Shown one piece after another: positions 56,080 to 64,000 of a stretch of 64,000 nt of DNA. The stretch is from positions 8,246,001 through 8,310,000 of the forward strand of contig NZ_CP034539.1 of the NCBI RefSeq assembly GCF_003963535.1, read 5' to 3'. Position 1 is the stretch's first letter; every line of letters starts with the position of its first letter. A program made the translations under genes and the position numbers. The notes beneath the pieces are model-generated. The model saw nothing but the letters and a program-made list of their open reading frames with translations, was not told where the DNA came from and did not search any database. Source of the stretch: Streptomyces cyaneochromogenes (GTDB lineage Bacteria > Actinomycetota > Actinomycetes > Streptomycetales > Streptomycetaceae).

Positions 56080-56692
56080 ACCGGGAGGCGGGCGGCGGGG
56101 TGGCCGGCGGTCGGGGCGGTGGGGCAGCCGGCCGTCCGGGCACCGCGCCGTGGGCGTGCCGGGACACCTGCGTCGGCAGGGTGTCGGTTCGCGGTCGGCT
56201 CCGTCGGTGAGGGGTGTGGCGCCGGCAGGCTGGGGCCATTGGGCAGGCGGGCGGCGGCGCATCGGTGGCGGTGTCGCAGCGGTCGTCGGTGAGGGTGAGG
56301 TGGAGCGCGGCGCGTCGGTGCAGGGGGGTGGATCGGCGGTGGATGCCGGGTGGGGCTGCGGGGCTGGGTGGCCGACCGGTGGGGTGCGCAATCGAGGGAG
56401 TGGGTGGGCCGCGGTGCCCGCGTCCGCCGGGTGTCGGTTCGCGGCTCGGAGTGGTGGAGCCACGTGGTGTGAACGGTGCTCAAGTGATGTCTCTCGAACC
56501 CGTCAGGTGGGTCCTGCGTCGGCTACAGTCGCAGCTGGGCGGACGACCCGGCTCCGCCGCCGTGAAAGTGATCGGCCTGCGGTGCATCGTGGCCCTGGTG
56601 CTGTCGATCGGTGCCTCCTGTAGAGCCCTGATGTGCCCTCGCGGTGGGCAATCCGGCTGAAGTGCAGGTCAGAGGGGTGTCATGGGGGCAGC
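56080..56692. other. 613-bp non-coding stretch after hypE
   Basis: The + strand is markedly G-rich up to about 56460. An imperfect 25-bp direct repeat (ending GGGTGTCGGTTCGCGG) occurs at 56170-56194 and 56421-56445, and GTCGGTGAGGG recurs. The antisense frame is Pro/His/Arg-rich low-complexity and not a credible protein. The right part (56480-56692) should hold the promoter of the next operon. Confidence 0.55.
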
Positions 56693-56944
56693 ATGCGATT
56701 GAGAGTGGAGTTCACCACCGAACCCTTCGACCTCGACGAGGCGCCCGCGCACGCGCTGGTGGCCCGCGAGGTCATCGAGGCGGCCGAGCTCGACGAGGTG
56801 GACGTCGGCCCGTTCGGCAACACGGCGGAGGGCGGTGCCGACGCCGTGCTCACCGCCCTGGACGCCCTGCTGCGCAAGAGCCTGGAGGCCGGCGCCACCC
56901 GGATCTCCCTCCAGGTCAATGTGATCGGGGAGGGCGAGCAGTGA
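56693..56944 (+). CDS. Small conserved protein upstream of the urate operon
   Basis: 83 aa: MRLRVEFTTEPFDLDEAPAH, AEGGADAVLTALDALLRKSL, ATRISLQVNVIGEGE. The ferredoxin-like beta-alpha-beta pattern loosely recalls MTH1187/YkoF thiamine-binding-type proteins, but this is weak. Its stop overlaps the HTH gene (GTGA), so the two act together, perhaps as ligand-sensing and DNA-binding halves. Confidence 0.65.
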   Translation: MRLRVEFTTEPFDLDEAPAHALVAREVIEAAELDEVDVGPFGNTAEGGADAVLTALDALLRKSLEAGATRISLQVNVIGEGEQ

Positions 56945-57309
56945 CCGGCACCGGCGAGGAGCCCTTCATCGCGGCCGTGAAGCCGCTGGTCGACGCCATG
57001 GGCGGGGAGATAATCGCGCCGGACGAGGCCGGCCCGGAGGACGTCGTGCTCTCCTGGGACGGCGCCGACGTCCTCGCCGTACGCCTGCCCCAGCTGGCCG
57101 ACTCCCTGGACCACATCCTGGCCGCCATGGAGCGCCGCAAGGGCAAGCCGCTGGCCGATCTGGACCGCAAGGCCAAGCAGGAGGTCGTGCGGATACTCGA
57201 GGCGCGCGGCGCCTTCTCCGTGCGGCACGGCGTGGAGACCGTGGCGAGCGCGCTCGGCGTGAGCCGCTTCACGGTCTACAACTACCTCAACCGTGAGAAG
57301 AACGCCTGA
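56941..57309 (+). CDS. HTH regulator linked to urate degradation
   Basis: 122 aa, GTG start within GTGA. N-terminal acidic region, then DLDRKAKQEVVRILEARGAF and VETVASALGVSRFTVYNYLN, a Fis/PucR-like C-terminal HTH. It lies 150 bp upstream of uraD, whose promoter carries TCAACA-N3-TGTTGA; this protein is a natural candidate to bind it. No larger PucR sensory domain is present. Confidence 0.75.
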   Translation: MTGTGEEPFIAAVKPLVDAMGGEIIAPDEAGPEDVVLSWDGADVLAVRLPQLADSLDHILAAMERRKGKPLADLDRKAKQEVVRILEARGAFSVRHGVETVASALGVSRFTVYNYLNREKNA

Positions 57310-57365
57310 GGCAACGGGCCATGAGGACACGTGGGCGGCCCGCCCGGTTTCGTTACCGCGAATTT

Positions 57366-57407
57366 TCAACAAAGTGTTGACGTCTCGTCGTCGTAGGGCG
57401 TTAGCTA
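57366..57407 (+). promoter_or_regulatory. uraD operon promoter with TCAACA-N3-TGTTGA operator
   Basis: Palindrome TCAACA-AAG-TGTTGA at 57366-57380 overlaps a TTGACG -35 box (57377-57382); TTAGCT or TAGCTA near 57401-57407 could be the -10. The 20 bp TTCAACAAAGTGTTGACGTC is identical to the catalase promoter except at one position. Confidence 0.7.
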
Positions 57408-57459
57408 GCGGCACGCCCGTTCAGTACGAAGGCCGCCCGCCGCGGCCACGGAGGCTCCC

Positions 57460-57969
57460 GTGACGTCGTATTCCACGCCCCCGGGCCTGGCCCGGTTCAA
57501 CGCCCTGGAGGAGCACGCGGCCCACGCCGCTCTCCACGAGGCGTGCGCCTCCACGGCGTGGGGGAAGCGGCTGCTCGCCGCCCGCCCCTACGCCACCGCC
57601 GACGACCTCTACGCCGCAAGCGACGCCGCCACGGCCGAGCTGACCGCCGAGGACCTGGCCGAGGCCATGGCCGGGCACCCGCCGATCGGCCGCCCCAAGC
57701 CGGGCGACCCGACCTCGGCCCGGGAGCAGCGCGGCATGGCCGGCGCCTCCGAGGAGCTCAAGGCGGAGATGCTCGAACTCAACCTGGCCTACCAGGACCG
57801 GTTCGGCCATGTCTTCCTGATCTGCGCCACCGGCCGCACCGGCGAGCAGATGCGCGACGCGGTCAAGGAACGGATCGGCAACTCGCCGGAGCAGGAGCGG
57901 GAGATCGTCCGTGTCGAACTGGGCAAGATCAACCGTATCCGGCTCGCCCGCCTCGTCGAAGAAGACTGA
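57460..57969 (+). CDS. uraD: OHCU decarboxylase
   Basis: 169 aa, GTG start with GGAGG upstream. Converts 2-oxo-4-hydroxy-4-carboxy-5-ureidoimidazoline to (S)-allantoin. GHPPIGRPKPGDPTSAREQR contains the catalytic His and the substrate pocket; YQDRFGHVFLICATGRTGEQ is conserved. First of three urate genes in order uraD, hiuH, urate oxidase. Confidence 0.93.
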   Translation: MTSYSTPPGLARFNALEEHAAHAALHEACASTAWGKRLLAARPYATADDLYAASDAATAELTAEDLAEAMAGHPPIGRPKPGDPTSAREQRGMAGASEELKAEMLELNLAYQDRFGHVFLICATGRTGEQMRDAVKERIGNSPEQEREIVRVELGKINRIRLARLVEED

Positions 57970-57984
57970 AGAGGACGCCTGACC

Positions 57985-58377
57985 ATGAGCACCAGCACCA
58001 CCGCCTCCGTGTCCACGCACATCCTGGACACCAGCATCGGCCGCCCCGCCGAGGGCGTCGCCATCCAGCTCGCGGCCCGCAGCGGCCGCGACGCGGACTG
58101 GCAGGCGCTCGGCGGCTCCGCGACCGACGCGGACGGGCGGTGCAAGGACCTCCCGGCGCTGCCGGAGGGGACCACACACGTACGGCTCGACTTCGCGGTG
58201 GAGCCGTATTTCGAGAAGAAGCAAGCCGATGCGCAGCAGGACGCCCCCGCGAATCGGGACAGCGGTGCCGTGTTCTTCCCCGAGGTGGCGATCACCTTCG
58301 CCGTGAAGCCCGGGGAGCATTACCACGTACCGCTGCTGCTCAACCCGTTCGGCTACTCCGTTTACCGAGGGAGCTAG
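57985..58377 (+). CDS. hiuH: 5-hydroxyisourate hydrolase (transthyretin-like)
   Basis: 130 aa. VSTHILDTSIGRPAEGVAIQ with the catalytic His at the N-terminus and the C-terminal YRGS are HIU hydrolase hallmarks; HYHVPLLLNPFGYSVYRGS is the family end. Middle step of urate degradation. 15 nt after uraD. Confidence 0.95.
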   Translation: MSTSTTASVSTHILDTSIGRPAEGVAIQLAARSGRDADWQALGGSATDADGRCKDLPALPEGTTHVRLDFAVEPYFEKKQADAQQDAPANRDSGAVFFPEVAITFAVKPGEHYHVPLLLNPFGYSVYRGS

Positions 58378-58384
58378 CAGACAC

Positions 58385-59332
58385 ATGACACTCAATTCCC
58401 GCCCTGCCCGCCCTGTGATCCTGGGACAGAACCAGTACGGCAAGGCCGAGAACCGAGTCGTAAAGATCACGCGGGACGGCGCCACCCATCACATCAAGGA
58501 CCTGAACGTGTCCGTCGCGCTGAGCGGCGACATGGAGGAGGTCCACTACTCCGGCTCCAACGCCAACTGTCTGCCGACCGACACCACCAAGAACACGGTG
58601 TACGCGTTCGCCAAGGAGTACGGCATCGAGTCGGCCGAGCAGTTCGGCATCCACCTCGCGCGCCACTTCGTGACGTCGCAGGAGCCGATCAAGGTCGCCC
58701 GCATCCGGATCGAGGAGTACGCCTGGGAGCGCATCGCCGCCTCCGACGCCAACTCCCAGTTCATCGGCGCGGACGAGGTCAAGCACTCCTTCGTCCGCAA
58801 GGGCCAGGAGATCCGGGTCACGCAGATCACCTACGACGGTGAGAAGTGGGAGGTCGTCTCCGGCCTCAAGGACCTCATCGTGATGAACTCGACCAACTCC
58901 GAATTCTGGGGCTACGTCAAGGACAAGTACACGACCCTCCAGGAGGCGTACGACCGCATCCTGGCCACCCAGGTCTCGGGCCGCTGGCGGTTCAACTGGA
59001 CCGACGACGAGCAGCGGATGCCCAACTGGGAGAAGTCCTACGAGCAGGTGAAGAAGCACATGCTCCAGGCCTTCGCCGAGACCTACTCGCTCTCGCTCCA
59101 GCAGACCCTGTACCAAATGGGTTCGCGGATCATCAACAACCGCAGCGAGATCGACGAGGTCCGCTTCTCCCTCCCGAACAAGCACCACTTCCTGGTGGAC
59201 CTGGAGCCGTTCGGGCTGAAGAACGACAACGAGGTGTACTACGCCGCCGACCGGCCCTACGGCCTGATCGAGGCGACCATCCTGCGGGACGGCTGTGAGC
59301 CGAAGATCCCGGTGGACCTCACCAACCTGTAA
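58385..59332 (+). CDS. Urate oxidase (uricase)
   Basis: 315 aa. LGQNQYGKAENRVVKITRDG contains the catalytic Lys, NCLPTDTTKNTVYAFAKEYG the catalytic Thr, and RSEIDEVRFSLPNKHHFLVD the uricase signature. Oxidises urate to 5-hydroxyisourate with release of H2O2, which the catalase at 36834 could remove. 7 nt after hiuH; ends before a terminator. Confidence 0.95.
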   Translation: MTLNSRPARPVILGQNQYGKAENRVVKITRDGATHHIKDLNVSVALSGDMEEVHYSGSNANCLPTDTTKNTVYAFAKEYGIESAEQFGIHLARHFVTSQEPIKVARIRIEEYAWERIAASDANSQFIGADEVKHSFVRKGQEIRVTQITYDGEKWEVVSGLKDLIVMNSTNSEFWGYVKDKYTTLQEAYDRILATQVSGRWRFNWTDDEQRMPNWEKSYEQVKKHMLQAFAETYSLSLQQTLYQMGSRIINNRSEIDEVRFSLPNKHHFLVDLEPFGLKNDNEVYYAADRPYGLIEATILRDGCEPKIPVDLTNL

Positions 59333-59354
59333 GCAGGCAACTCCCTTTCGGCAC

Positions 59355-59396
59355 CCGCGGCCGGCGGGCCGGGCTGTGAAGGCCCACCGGCCGCGG
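59355..59396 (+). terminator. Stem-loop after the urate oxidase gene
   Basis: CCGCGGCCGGCGGGCC (59355-59370) pairs with GGCCCACCGGCCGCGG (59381-59396) with one mismatch, loop GGGCTGTGAA. Separates urate genes from the amidohydrolase gene, fully or as an attenuator. Confidence 0.75.
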
Positions 59397-59464
59397 TACT
59401 CAAATTCCCAGGGTCCTGCCGTGCCCTCTCCAACCCGGCACCCCCTCAGGGAAAGGGACGAATC

Positions 59465-60841
59465 ATGGCAGCAGCCCAGCGCATCGTCATCGAGAACTGT
59501 TCGATCGCGACAGTGGACGCGAACGACACCGAGTACGCCACGGGCCATGTCGTCGTCGCGGACAACCGCATCGAGTCGCTCGGCGCGGGCAGGGCTCCCG
59601 AGGGCCTGGAGAACGTCGTACGCCGTATCGACGCCACCGGGCACCTGGTGACCCCCGGCCTGGTCAACACCCACCACCACTTCTACCAGTGGATCACCCG
59701 CGGCCTGGCCACGGACCACAACCTCTTCGACTGGCTCGTCGCCCTCTACCCGACCTGGGCGCGCATCGACGAGCCGATGGTGCGCTCCGCCGCGCAGGGC
59801 TCGCTGGGGATGATGGCCCGCGGCGGTGTCACCACCGCCATGGACCACCACTACGTCTTCCCGAAGAACTCCGGCGACCTGTCCGGTGCCATCATCGGCG
59901 CCGCCCGTGACATGGGGGTCCGCTTCACCCTCGCCCGCGGCTCCATGGACCGCAGCGAGAAGGACGGCGGGCTGCCGCCGGACTTCGCCGTCGAGACGCT
60001 CGAAGGCGCGCTGGCCGCCACCGAGGAGACCGTCAAGGAGCACCACGACGCCTCCTTCGACGCGATGACCCAGGTCGCCGTCGCCCCGTGCTCCCCCTTC
60101 TCCATCTCCACCGAGCTGCTCAGGCAGGGTGCCGAGCTCGCCCGCCGCCTCGGCGTGCGCATGCACACCCACGGTTCGGAGACCGTGGAGGAGGAGAAGT
60201 TCTGCCACGAGCTGTTCGGCATGGGCCCGACCGACTACTTCGAGTCCACCGGCTGGCTCGGCGAGGACGTGTGGATGGCGCACTGCGTCCACATGAACGA
60301 CTCCGACATCGCCGCCTTCGCCCGTACGAAGACGGGTGTCGCCCACTGCCCGTCCTCCAACGCCCGCCTCGCGGCCGGTATCGCCCGCGTCCCCGACATG
60401 CTCGCGGCCGGCGTCCCGGTCGGCCTCGGCGTCGACGGCACGGCCTCCAACGAGTCCGGCGAACTCCACACCGAGCTGCGCAACGCCCTGCTCATCAACC
60501 GCCTCGGCGCCCACCGCGAGGCCGCCCTGAACGCCCGGCAGGCGCTGCGCCTCGGGACGTACGGCGGCGCCCAGGTCCTCGGCCGCGCCCGGGAGATCGG
60601 CTCCCTCGAGCCGGGCAAGCTGGCCGACTTCGTGCTGTGGAAGCTGGACACCCTCGCCCACGCCTCCATCGCCGACCCGGTGACCGCACTGGTCTTCGGC
60701 GCGGCGGCGCCGGTCACGGCGTCGTTCGTCAACGGCCGCCAGATCGTCGAGGACGGCCGGCTGCTCACGGCCGACGAGGACGCGATCGCCCGCTCGACGC
60801 GGGAGGAAGCGCAGCGGCTGGCGAGGATCGCCGCGCAGTAA
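59465..60841 (+). CDS. Amidohydrolase, 8-oxoguanine deaminase type
   Basis: 458 aa. Metal-dependent TIM-barrel: LVTPGLVNTHHHFYQWITRG, RMHTHGSETVEEEKF, MAHCVHMNDSDIA, HCPSSNARLAAGIAR and GVDGTASNESGELHTELRNA. Produces urate or xanthine by deaminating an oxidised or normal guanine; TRZ/ATZ-like deaminases are alternatives. GGGAAAGGGA precedes the ATG. Feeds the urate oxidase pathway encoded upstream. Confidence 0.87.
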   Translation: MAAAQRIVIENCSIATVDANDTEYATGHVVVADNRIESLGAGRAPEGLENVVRRIDATGHLVTPGLVNTHHHFYQWITRGLATDHNLFDWLVALYPTWARIDEPMVRSAAQGSLGMMARGGVTTAMDHHYVFPKNSGDLSGAIIGAARDMGVRFTLARGSMDRSEKDGGLPPDFAVETLEGALAATEETVKEHHDASFDAMTQVAVAPCSPFSISTELLRQGAELARRLGVRMHTHGSETVEEEKFCHELFGMGPTDYFESTGWLGEDVWMAHCVHMNDSDIAAFARTKTGVAHCPSSNARLAAGIARVPDMLAAGVPVGLGVDGTASNESGELHTELRNALLINRLGAHREAALNARQALRLGTYGGAQVLGRAREIGSLEPGKLADFVLWKLDTLAHASIADPVTALVFGAAAPVTASFVNGRQIVEDGRLLTADEDAIARSTREEAQRLARIAAQ

Positions 60842-61080
60842 CTTCGTACCGCCGTACGGCACTTGATCTCCGGCCAGGAGGGACGGCTCCCGGCCGGTAG
60901 CCGTGGACCCGAGCGGGGTCCATGGCGGCCGTCGCCGGGGCGCGTGTTGGACGCACGCGCCCCGGAACGGTCTCCGTTTCCCCCAGAACGGGCCCGTCCC
61001 CGGTCCCGCACGACCACTTGCACCACCTCCAAGAACCCGCGTCAGAGCCGACGTGTTCAACCGACCGGAGGAGAGCCGCA

Positions 61081-62478
61081 GTGTCCGCCCAGAAGTCCGC
61101 TCACCCAGTCGACGAGAAACTCCCCGCCCTGAAGATGGCGACCACCGGTCTTCAGCACGTGGCCGCCATGTACGCGGGAGTCGTCGCCCCACCCCTGATA
61201 GTCGGCGCGGCCATAGGCCTGTCCGCCACCGAACTGACCTTCCTCACCGGCGCCTGCCTCTTCACGGCGGGCCTCGCCACCTTCCTCCAGACCCTCGGGA
61301 TCTGGAAGATCGGCGCCCGGCTGCCGTTCGTCAACGGCGTCACCTTCGCCGGCGTCGCCCCCATGACCGCGATCGCCGCCTCCACCGAGGACAAGTCCGA
61401 CGCGCTGCCGATCATCTTCGGCGCGGTCATCGTCGCCGGCCTCCTGGGCTTCCTCGCCGCCCCGTTCTTCAGCAAGGCCGTGCGGTTCTTCCCGCCGGTC
61501 GTGACCGGTACGGTCATCACGCTGATCGGCATCTCCCTGCTGCCGGTCGCCTTCGGCTGGGCGCAAGGCCCCAACCCGGCGGCGGACGACTACGGTTCGG
61601 CGACGAACCTGGGCCTGGCGGCCGGGACTCTGCTGATCGTCCTGCTCCTGCGCCGCTTCACCCGGGGCTTCGTCAAGCAGATCGCCGTACTGCTCGGCCT
61701 GGTCATCGGCACGCTGATCGCGATCCCGTTCGGCGTCACGGACTTCGGCCCGGTGGCGGACGCGGACGTCATCGGCTTCCCCACCCCGTTCCACTTCGGC
61801 GCCCCGCAGTTCCAGCTCGCCGCGATCATCTCGCTGTGCGTGGTGATGGTGGTGTCGATGACCGAGTCGACCGCCGACATGCTGGCGCTCGGCGAGATCG
61901 TCGAGCGCCCGGCCGACGAGAAGACCATCGCGGCGGGCCTGCGCGCCGACACCCTGGGCTCGGCGATCAGCCCGCTCTTCAACGGCTTCATGTGCAGCGC
62001 CTTCGCCCAGAACATCGGCCTGGTCGCGATGACGAAGATCCGCAGCCGGTACGTCGTCGCCGTGGGCGGTGGCTTCCTGGTGCTGATGGGCCTGTGCCCG
62101 ATGGCCGCGTCGCTCATCGCGGTCGTACCGCGCCCCGTGCTCGGCGGCGCGGGCGTGGTCCTCTTCGGCTCGGTGGCCGCCAGCGGCATCCAGACCCTCG
62201 TCCGGGCCGGCCTGGAGAAGGACAACAACGTCCTGATCGTCGCCGTCTCGCTGGCCGTCGGCATCGTCCCGATCACGGCGCCGGAGTTCTACCACGCCTT
62301 CCCGGAGACGGTGCGGATCGTGCTGGACTCGGGCATCTCGACCGGGTGCGTTGCGGCGGTGGCGCTGAACCTCGTCTTCAACCACCTGGGCAGGAGCGGC
62401 GACGCCCAGGACGTGACCCATCCGATGGAGGCAGGGGAGGAGATCACCGGGGCGACCCGGGCCCCGGCCACGCCATGA
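61081..62478 (+). CDS. NCS2-family purine (urate/xanthine) permease
   Basis: 465 aa, GTG start with GGAGGAGAG. About 12-14 hydrophobic spans; LPFVNGVTFAGVAPM and SMTESTADMLALGEI then NGFMCSAFAQNIGLVAMTKI are the family substrate-binding regions (TM8-TM10). Ends in a hydrophilic tail. Imports the purine degraded by the neighbouring enzymes. The 239-bp gap before it holds weak hairpins such as TGGACCC-N5-GGGTCCA (60904-60922). Confidence 0.9.
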   Translation: MSAQKSAHPVDEKLPALKMATTGLQHVAAMYAGVVAPPLIVGAAIGLSATELTFLTGACLFTAGLATFLQTLGIWKIGARLPFVNGVTFAGVAPMTAIAASTEDKSDALPIIFGAVIVAGLLGFLAAPFFSKAVRFFPPVVTGTVITLIGISLLPVAFGWAQGPNPAADDYGSATNLGLAAGTLLIVLLLRRFTRGFVKQIAVLLGLVIGTLIAIPFGVTDFGPVADADVIGFPTPFHFGAPQFQLAAIISLCVVMVVSMTESTADMLALGEIVERPADEKTIAAGLRADTLGSAISPLFNGFMCSAFAQNIGLVAMTKIRSRYVVAVGGGFLVLMGLCPMAASLIAVVPRPVLGGAGVVLFGSVAASGIQTLVRAGLEKDNNVLIVAVSLAVGIVPITAPEFYHAFPETVRIVLDSGISTGCVAAVALNLVFNHLGRSGDAQDVTHPMEAGEEITGATRAPATP

Positions 62479-63046
62479 GGTTGGCGAACAGCTCGGCCTG
62501 CTCGATGGCGTCGTCCAGCGCATGGTGGGTGTGACGGCGCCTCGACAGCAGTTCGCGCGGCATGGTGCCCTTGGCCACGGCCCGCAGCGGCAGCCCGGCC
62601 TTCGTCGCGTACAGCGTCTTCATGTCCAGGCAGCCGGAGTGCCCGAAGGGACTCGCACCGGTGAAACGGATCAGATACCAGTACAGGAAGGTCCAGTCGT
62701 AGGACGCCGGATAGCCGGCCATCACCGGCTGGGCGCCCGCGCTCACCTCGCGCACCCAGGCGGTGAACTCGGTGAGCGCGGCGGCCGGTTCGGTGCCCTC
62801 GGTGCGGAGCCGCTCCCGGTCCAGGCCGCTCACCGCCAGCGCCTCGGGCACGAACTCCTCGCTGATCGGCCGGAGCTCACGGTAGAAGGTCCGCTGCTCG
62901 GGATCGGCCGGGGTGAACCCGTCGGCGTCCTGCACCCCGGCGACCGCCGCGCCCATGCTCAGCATGGAGTACGGCCCCGGGATCGGGCCGTCCGCCTCGA
63001 TGTCGACGGAGATGTAGAGGCTGGCTTTGACACGTCGTGCGGCCAT
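62444..63046 (-). CDS. 3'-5' exonuclease-like protein (RNase T/DnaQ DEDDh fold)
   Basis: 200 aa, ATG 63046. LYISVDIEADGPIPGPYSML has the metal-binding DxE, PVMAGYPASYDWTFLYWYLI the second Asp, and RRRHTHHALDDAIEQAELFA the HxxxxD motif. Likely nucleic-acid trimming. Overlaps the permease 3' end by 35 bp. Confidence 0.85.
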   Translation of the reverse strand: MAARRVKASLYISVDIEADGPIPGPYSMLSMGAAVAGVQDADGFTPADPEQRTFYRELRPISEEFVPEALAVSGLDRERLRTEGTEPAAALTEFTAWVREVSAGAQPVMAGYPASYDWTFLYWYLIRFTGASPFGHSGCLDMKTLYATKAGLPLRAVAKGTMPRELLSRRRHTHHALDDAIEQAELFANLMAWPGPGSPR

Positions 63047-63180
63047 GGAGCGGGAGCTTCCCAGGTGACCGGGGCTTCCCGCATCCGAATTCCGCTCGCC
63101 GGCCTCTCCCGGCGGCACGCGTTCGCCCTGGCGGAACTCCGGGAGTCCTGCCAGGGCGACAGTCGTGGCGCCGTGCCGGG

Positions 63181-63630
63181 TCAGCGGGTGTAGGTGACCC
63201 GGTTCTCCTTCAGGGAGCCGCAGTTGGAGCCCGTCACCTGCACGTACACGTTGCTGATGTGGCCGCCCCAGTCGACGCAGTGGCCCTTGCCGTAGACGTA
63301 GGTCGGTCCGGCGTACGACGTGTACTGACCCCAGTCGTCGTCCCCTTCCTCGGTGTCGGGGACGTAGACCCACGCGGACATCTCCCGGACGGTGCCCGGG
63401 TTGGTGCGGATGGTCGCCACACAGTTCTCGCCGTTGGAGGCGTTGTACGTCAGATAGACGGTGCCCAGCGAGCCGACCGGCGCCGAGTTGACGGTCTTGT
63501 AGCCGCTTCCGCAGACCTTCTGCGGGGTGGTGTTGGGCGCGGCGGAGGCGGGCGCCGCGAGGGCGGCCGTGGTCCCCACCGTCAGGGCCGCTAACGCGGT
63601 GGCGGACAGTGCAGAACGGATCAATCGCAT
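63181..63630 (-). CDS. Secreted SapA-like (spore-associated) protein
   Basis: 149 aa. Signal peptide MRLIRSALSATALAALTVGT followed by TAALAAPASA with an AxA cleavage site; mature part is small, with four cysteines (KVCGSGY, ENCVATI, GHCVDWG, SNCGSL) likely in disulfides. Resembles spore-associated protein A of Streptomyces by eye. Secreted, role unknown. Confidence 0.75.
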   Translation of the reverse strand: MRLIRSALSATALAALTVGTTAALAAPASAAPNTTPQKVCGSGYKTVNSAPVGSLGTVYLTYNASNGENCVATIRTNPGTVREMSAWVYVPDTEEGDDDWGQYTSYAGPTYVYGKGHCVDWGGHISNVYVQVTGSNCGSLKENRVTYTR

Positions 63631-63703
63631 ATTTCCCCCTAGTGACCATTGCGGGTGGTTGCTCCTGCATGGTGTGACCCGCGGGGTATGCGAATGGTTG
63701 CGC

Positions 63704-64000
63704 TCAGTTCTGCCGCTTCCTCAGCACCGCCGCCGCCAGCACCAGCGCCCCCACCGCGACCACCGTTGCCACCCGGAACGCCAGTTGATAGCCCTCCGCC
63801 GTGGCCGCCACCAGTTCCGCGCCCCGGTCGAGCAGCCCCTCGGTGCGGCTCGCCGCCAGGACGGACAGTGCCGCCAGCCCCAGCGAACCGCCCACCACCT
63901 GCGTGGTGTTGAACAGCCCCGACGCCAGCCCCGCGTCCTGCGCGCGCGCCCCCGCCATCGCGAGCCCGGTCAGCGCGGGCATCGCGGCGGCGAAGCCGGT
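63704..64000 (-). CDS. MFS drug exporter (DHA2-like), C-terminal part cut by window edge
   Basis: The last 98 residues are visible. AQDAGLASGLFNTTQVVGGS followed by LGLAALSVLAASRT is typical of 14-span DHA2-type exporters, ending in a final hydrophobic helix and LRKRQN. The rest lies beyond 64000. Confidence 0.8.
   Translation of the reverse strand, partial: TGFAAAMPALTGLAMAGARAQDAGLASGLFNTTQVVGGSLGLAALSVLAASRTEGLLDRGAELVAATAEGYQLAFRVATVVAVGALVLAAAVLRKRQN

Noticed and set aside
55488..56483. Proline/histidine-rich minus-strand ORF after hypE
   Set aside because: Low complexity, composition explained by strand G-skew, and it runs antisense into hypE.
60904..60922. TGGACCC-N5-GGGTCCA as terminator after the deaminase
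   Set aside because: Only 7 bp and close to other small repeats; too weak to call.
58340..61192. 950-codon minus-strand open frame opposite uricase and the deaminase
   Set aside because: Antisense shadow in high-GC DNA; the + strand genes are well supported.

Overview
The window is high-GC actinobacterial DNA with strong GC3 codon bias, GTG/TTG starts and dense ATGA/GTGA coupling. Gene content (trypsin-like protease, LAL and LuxR regulators, DM13 protein, SapA-like secreted protein, a conserved Moco/glycosyltransferase/two-component block) points to a Streptomyces chromosome. No rRNA, tRNA, CRISPR array or intact mobile element was seen.

Layout. 1-3741: a LysR regulator (cut by the left edge) divergent from a two-component flavin monooxygenase, flavin reductase and acyl-CoA ligase operon. 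3742-6670: decayed DNA, a methyltransferase and a polytopic membrane protein. 6785-13383: a membrane Moco oxidoreductase, small membrane protein, methyltransferase, two glycosyltransferases, a response regulator/histidine kinase pair and an NAD-sugar epimerase. 13552-14961: flavodoxin-fold oxidoreductase and DM13 protein. 15191-20877: a CUT2 sugar ABC operon (fructose-type by sequence feel) with its LacI repressor, divergent from a PfkB kinase and an ABM monooxygenase across tandem LacI-type operators. 21120-25171: CorA, AlkZ-like protein, LysE exporter, secreted trypsin. 25485-33288: two LuxR-type regulators, two acyl-CoA ligases, a GNAT. 33330-40282: a zinc-ribbon protein and the glyoxylate branch of purine degradation (gcl, catalase, tartronate semialdehyde reductase, hydroxypyruvate isomerase). 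41085-56079: a complete high-affinity (group 1h, old group 5) [NiFe]-hydrogenase island: hypX, small and large subunits, four coupled accessory genes, protease, a 37-aa microprotein and hypABFCDE. 56693-62478: a small HTH unit, then the urate pathway (uraD, HIU hydrolase, urate oxidase), an amidohydrolase of the 8-oxoguanine deaminase type and an NCS2 purine permease. 62444-64000: exonuclease, SapA-like secreted protein, MFS exporter (cut by the right edge).

How it works together. Purine import, deamination, urate oxidation, and glyoxylate salvage (glyoxylate to tartronate semialdehyde to glycerate) flank the hydrogenase island, so the island appears to sit inside a purine-catabolic locus. 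Urate oxidase makes H2O2, and the catalase gene shares a palindrome TCAACA-N3-TGTTGA overlapping the -35 box with the uraD promoter; the catalase, gcl and hyi promoters also share a second, IclR-like operator. The hydrogenase would let starved cells or spores scavenge atmospheric H2; its four unknown accessory genes are the best candidates here for undescribed biochemistry.
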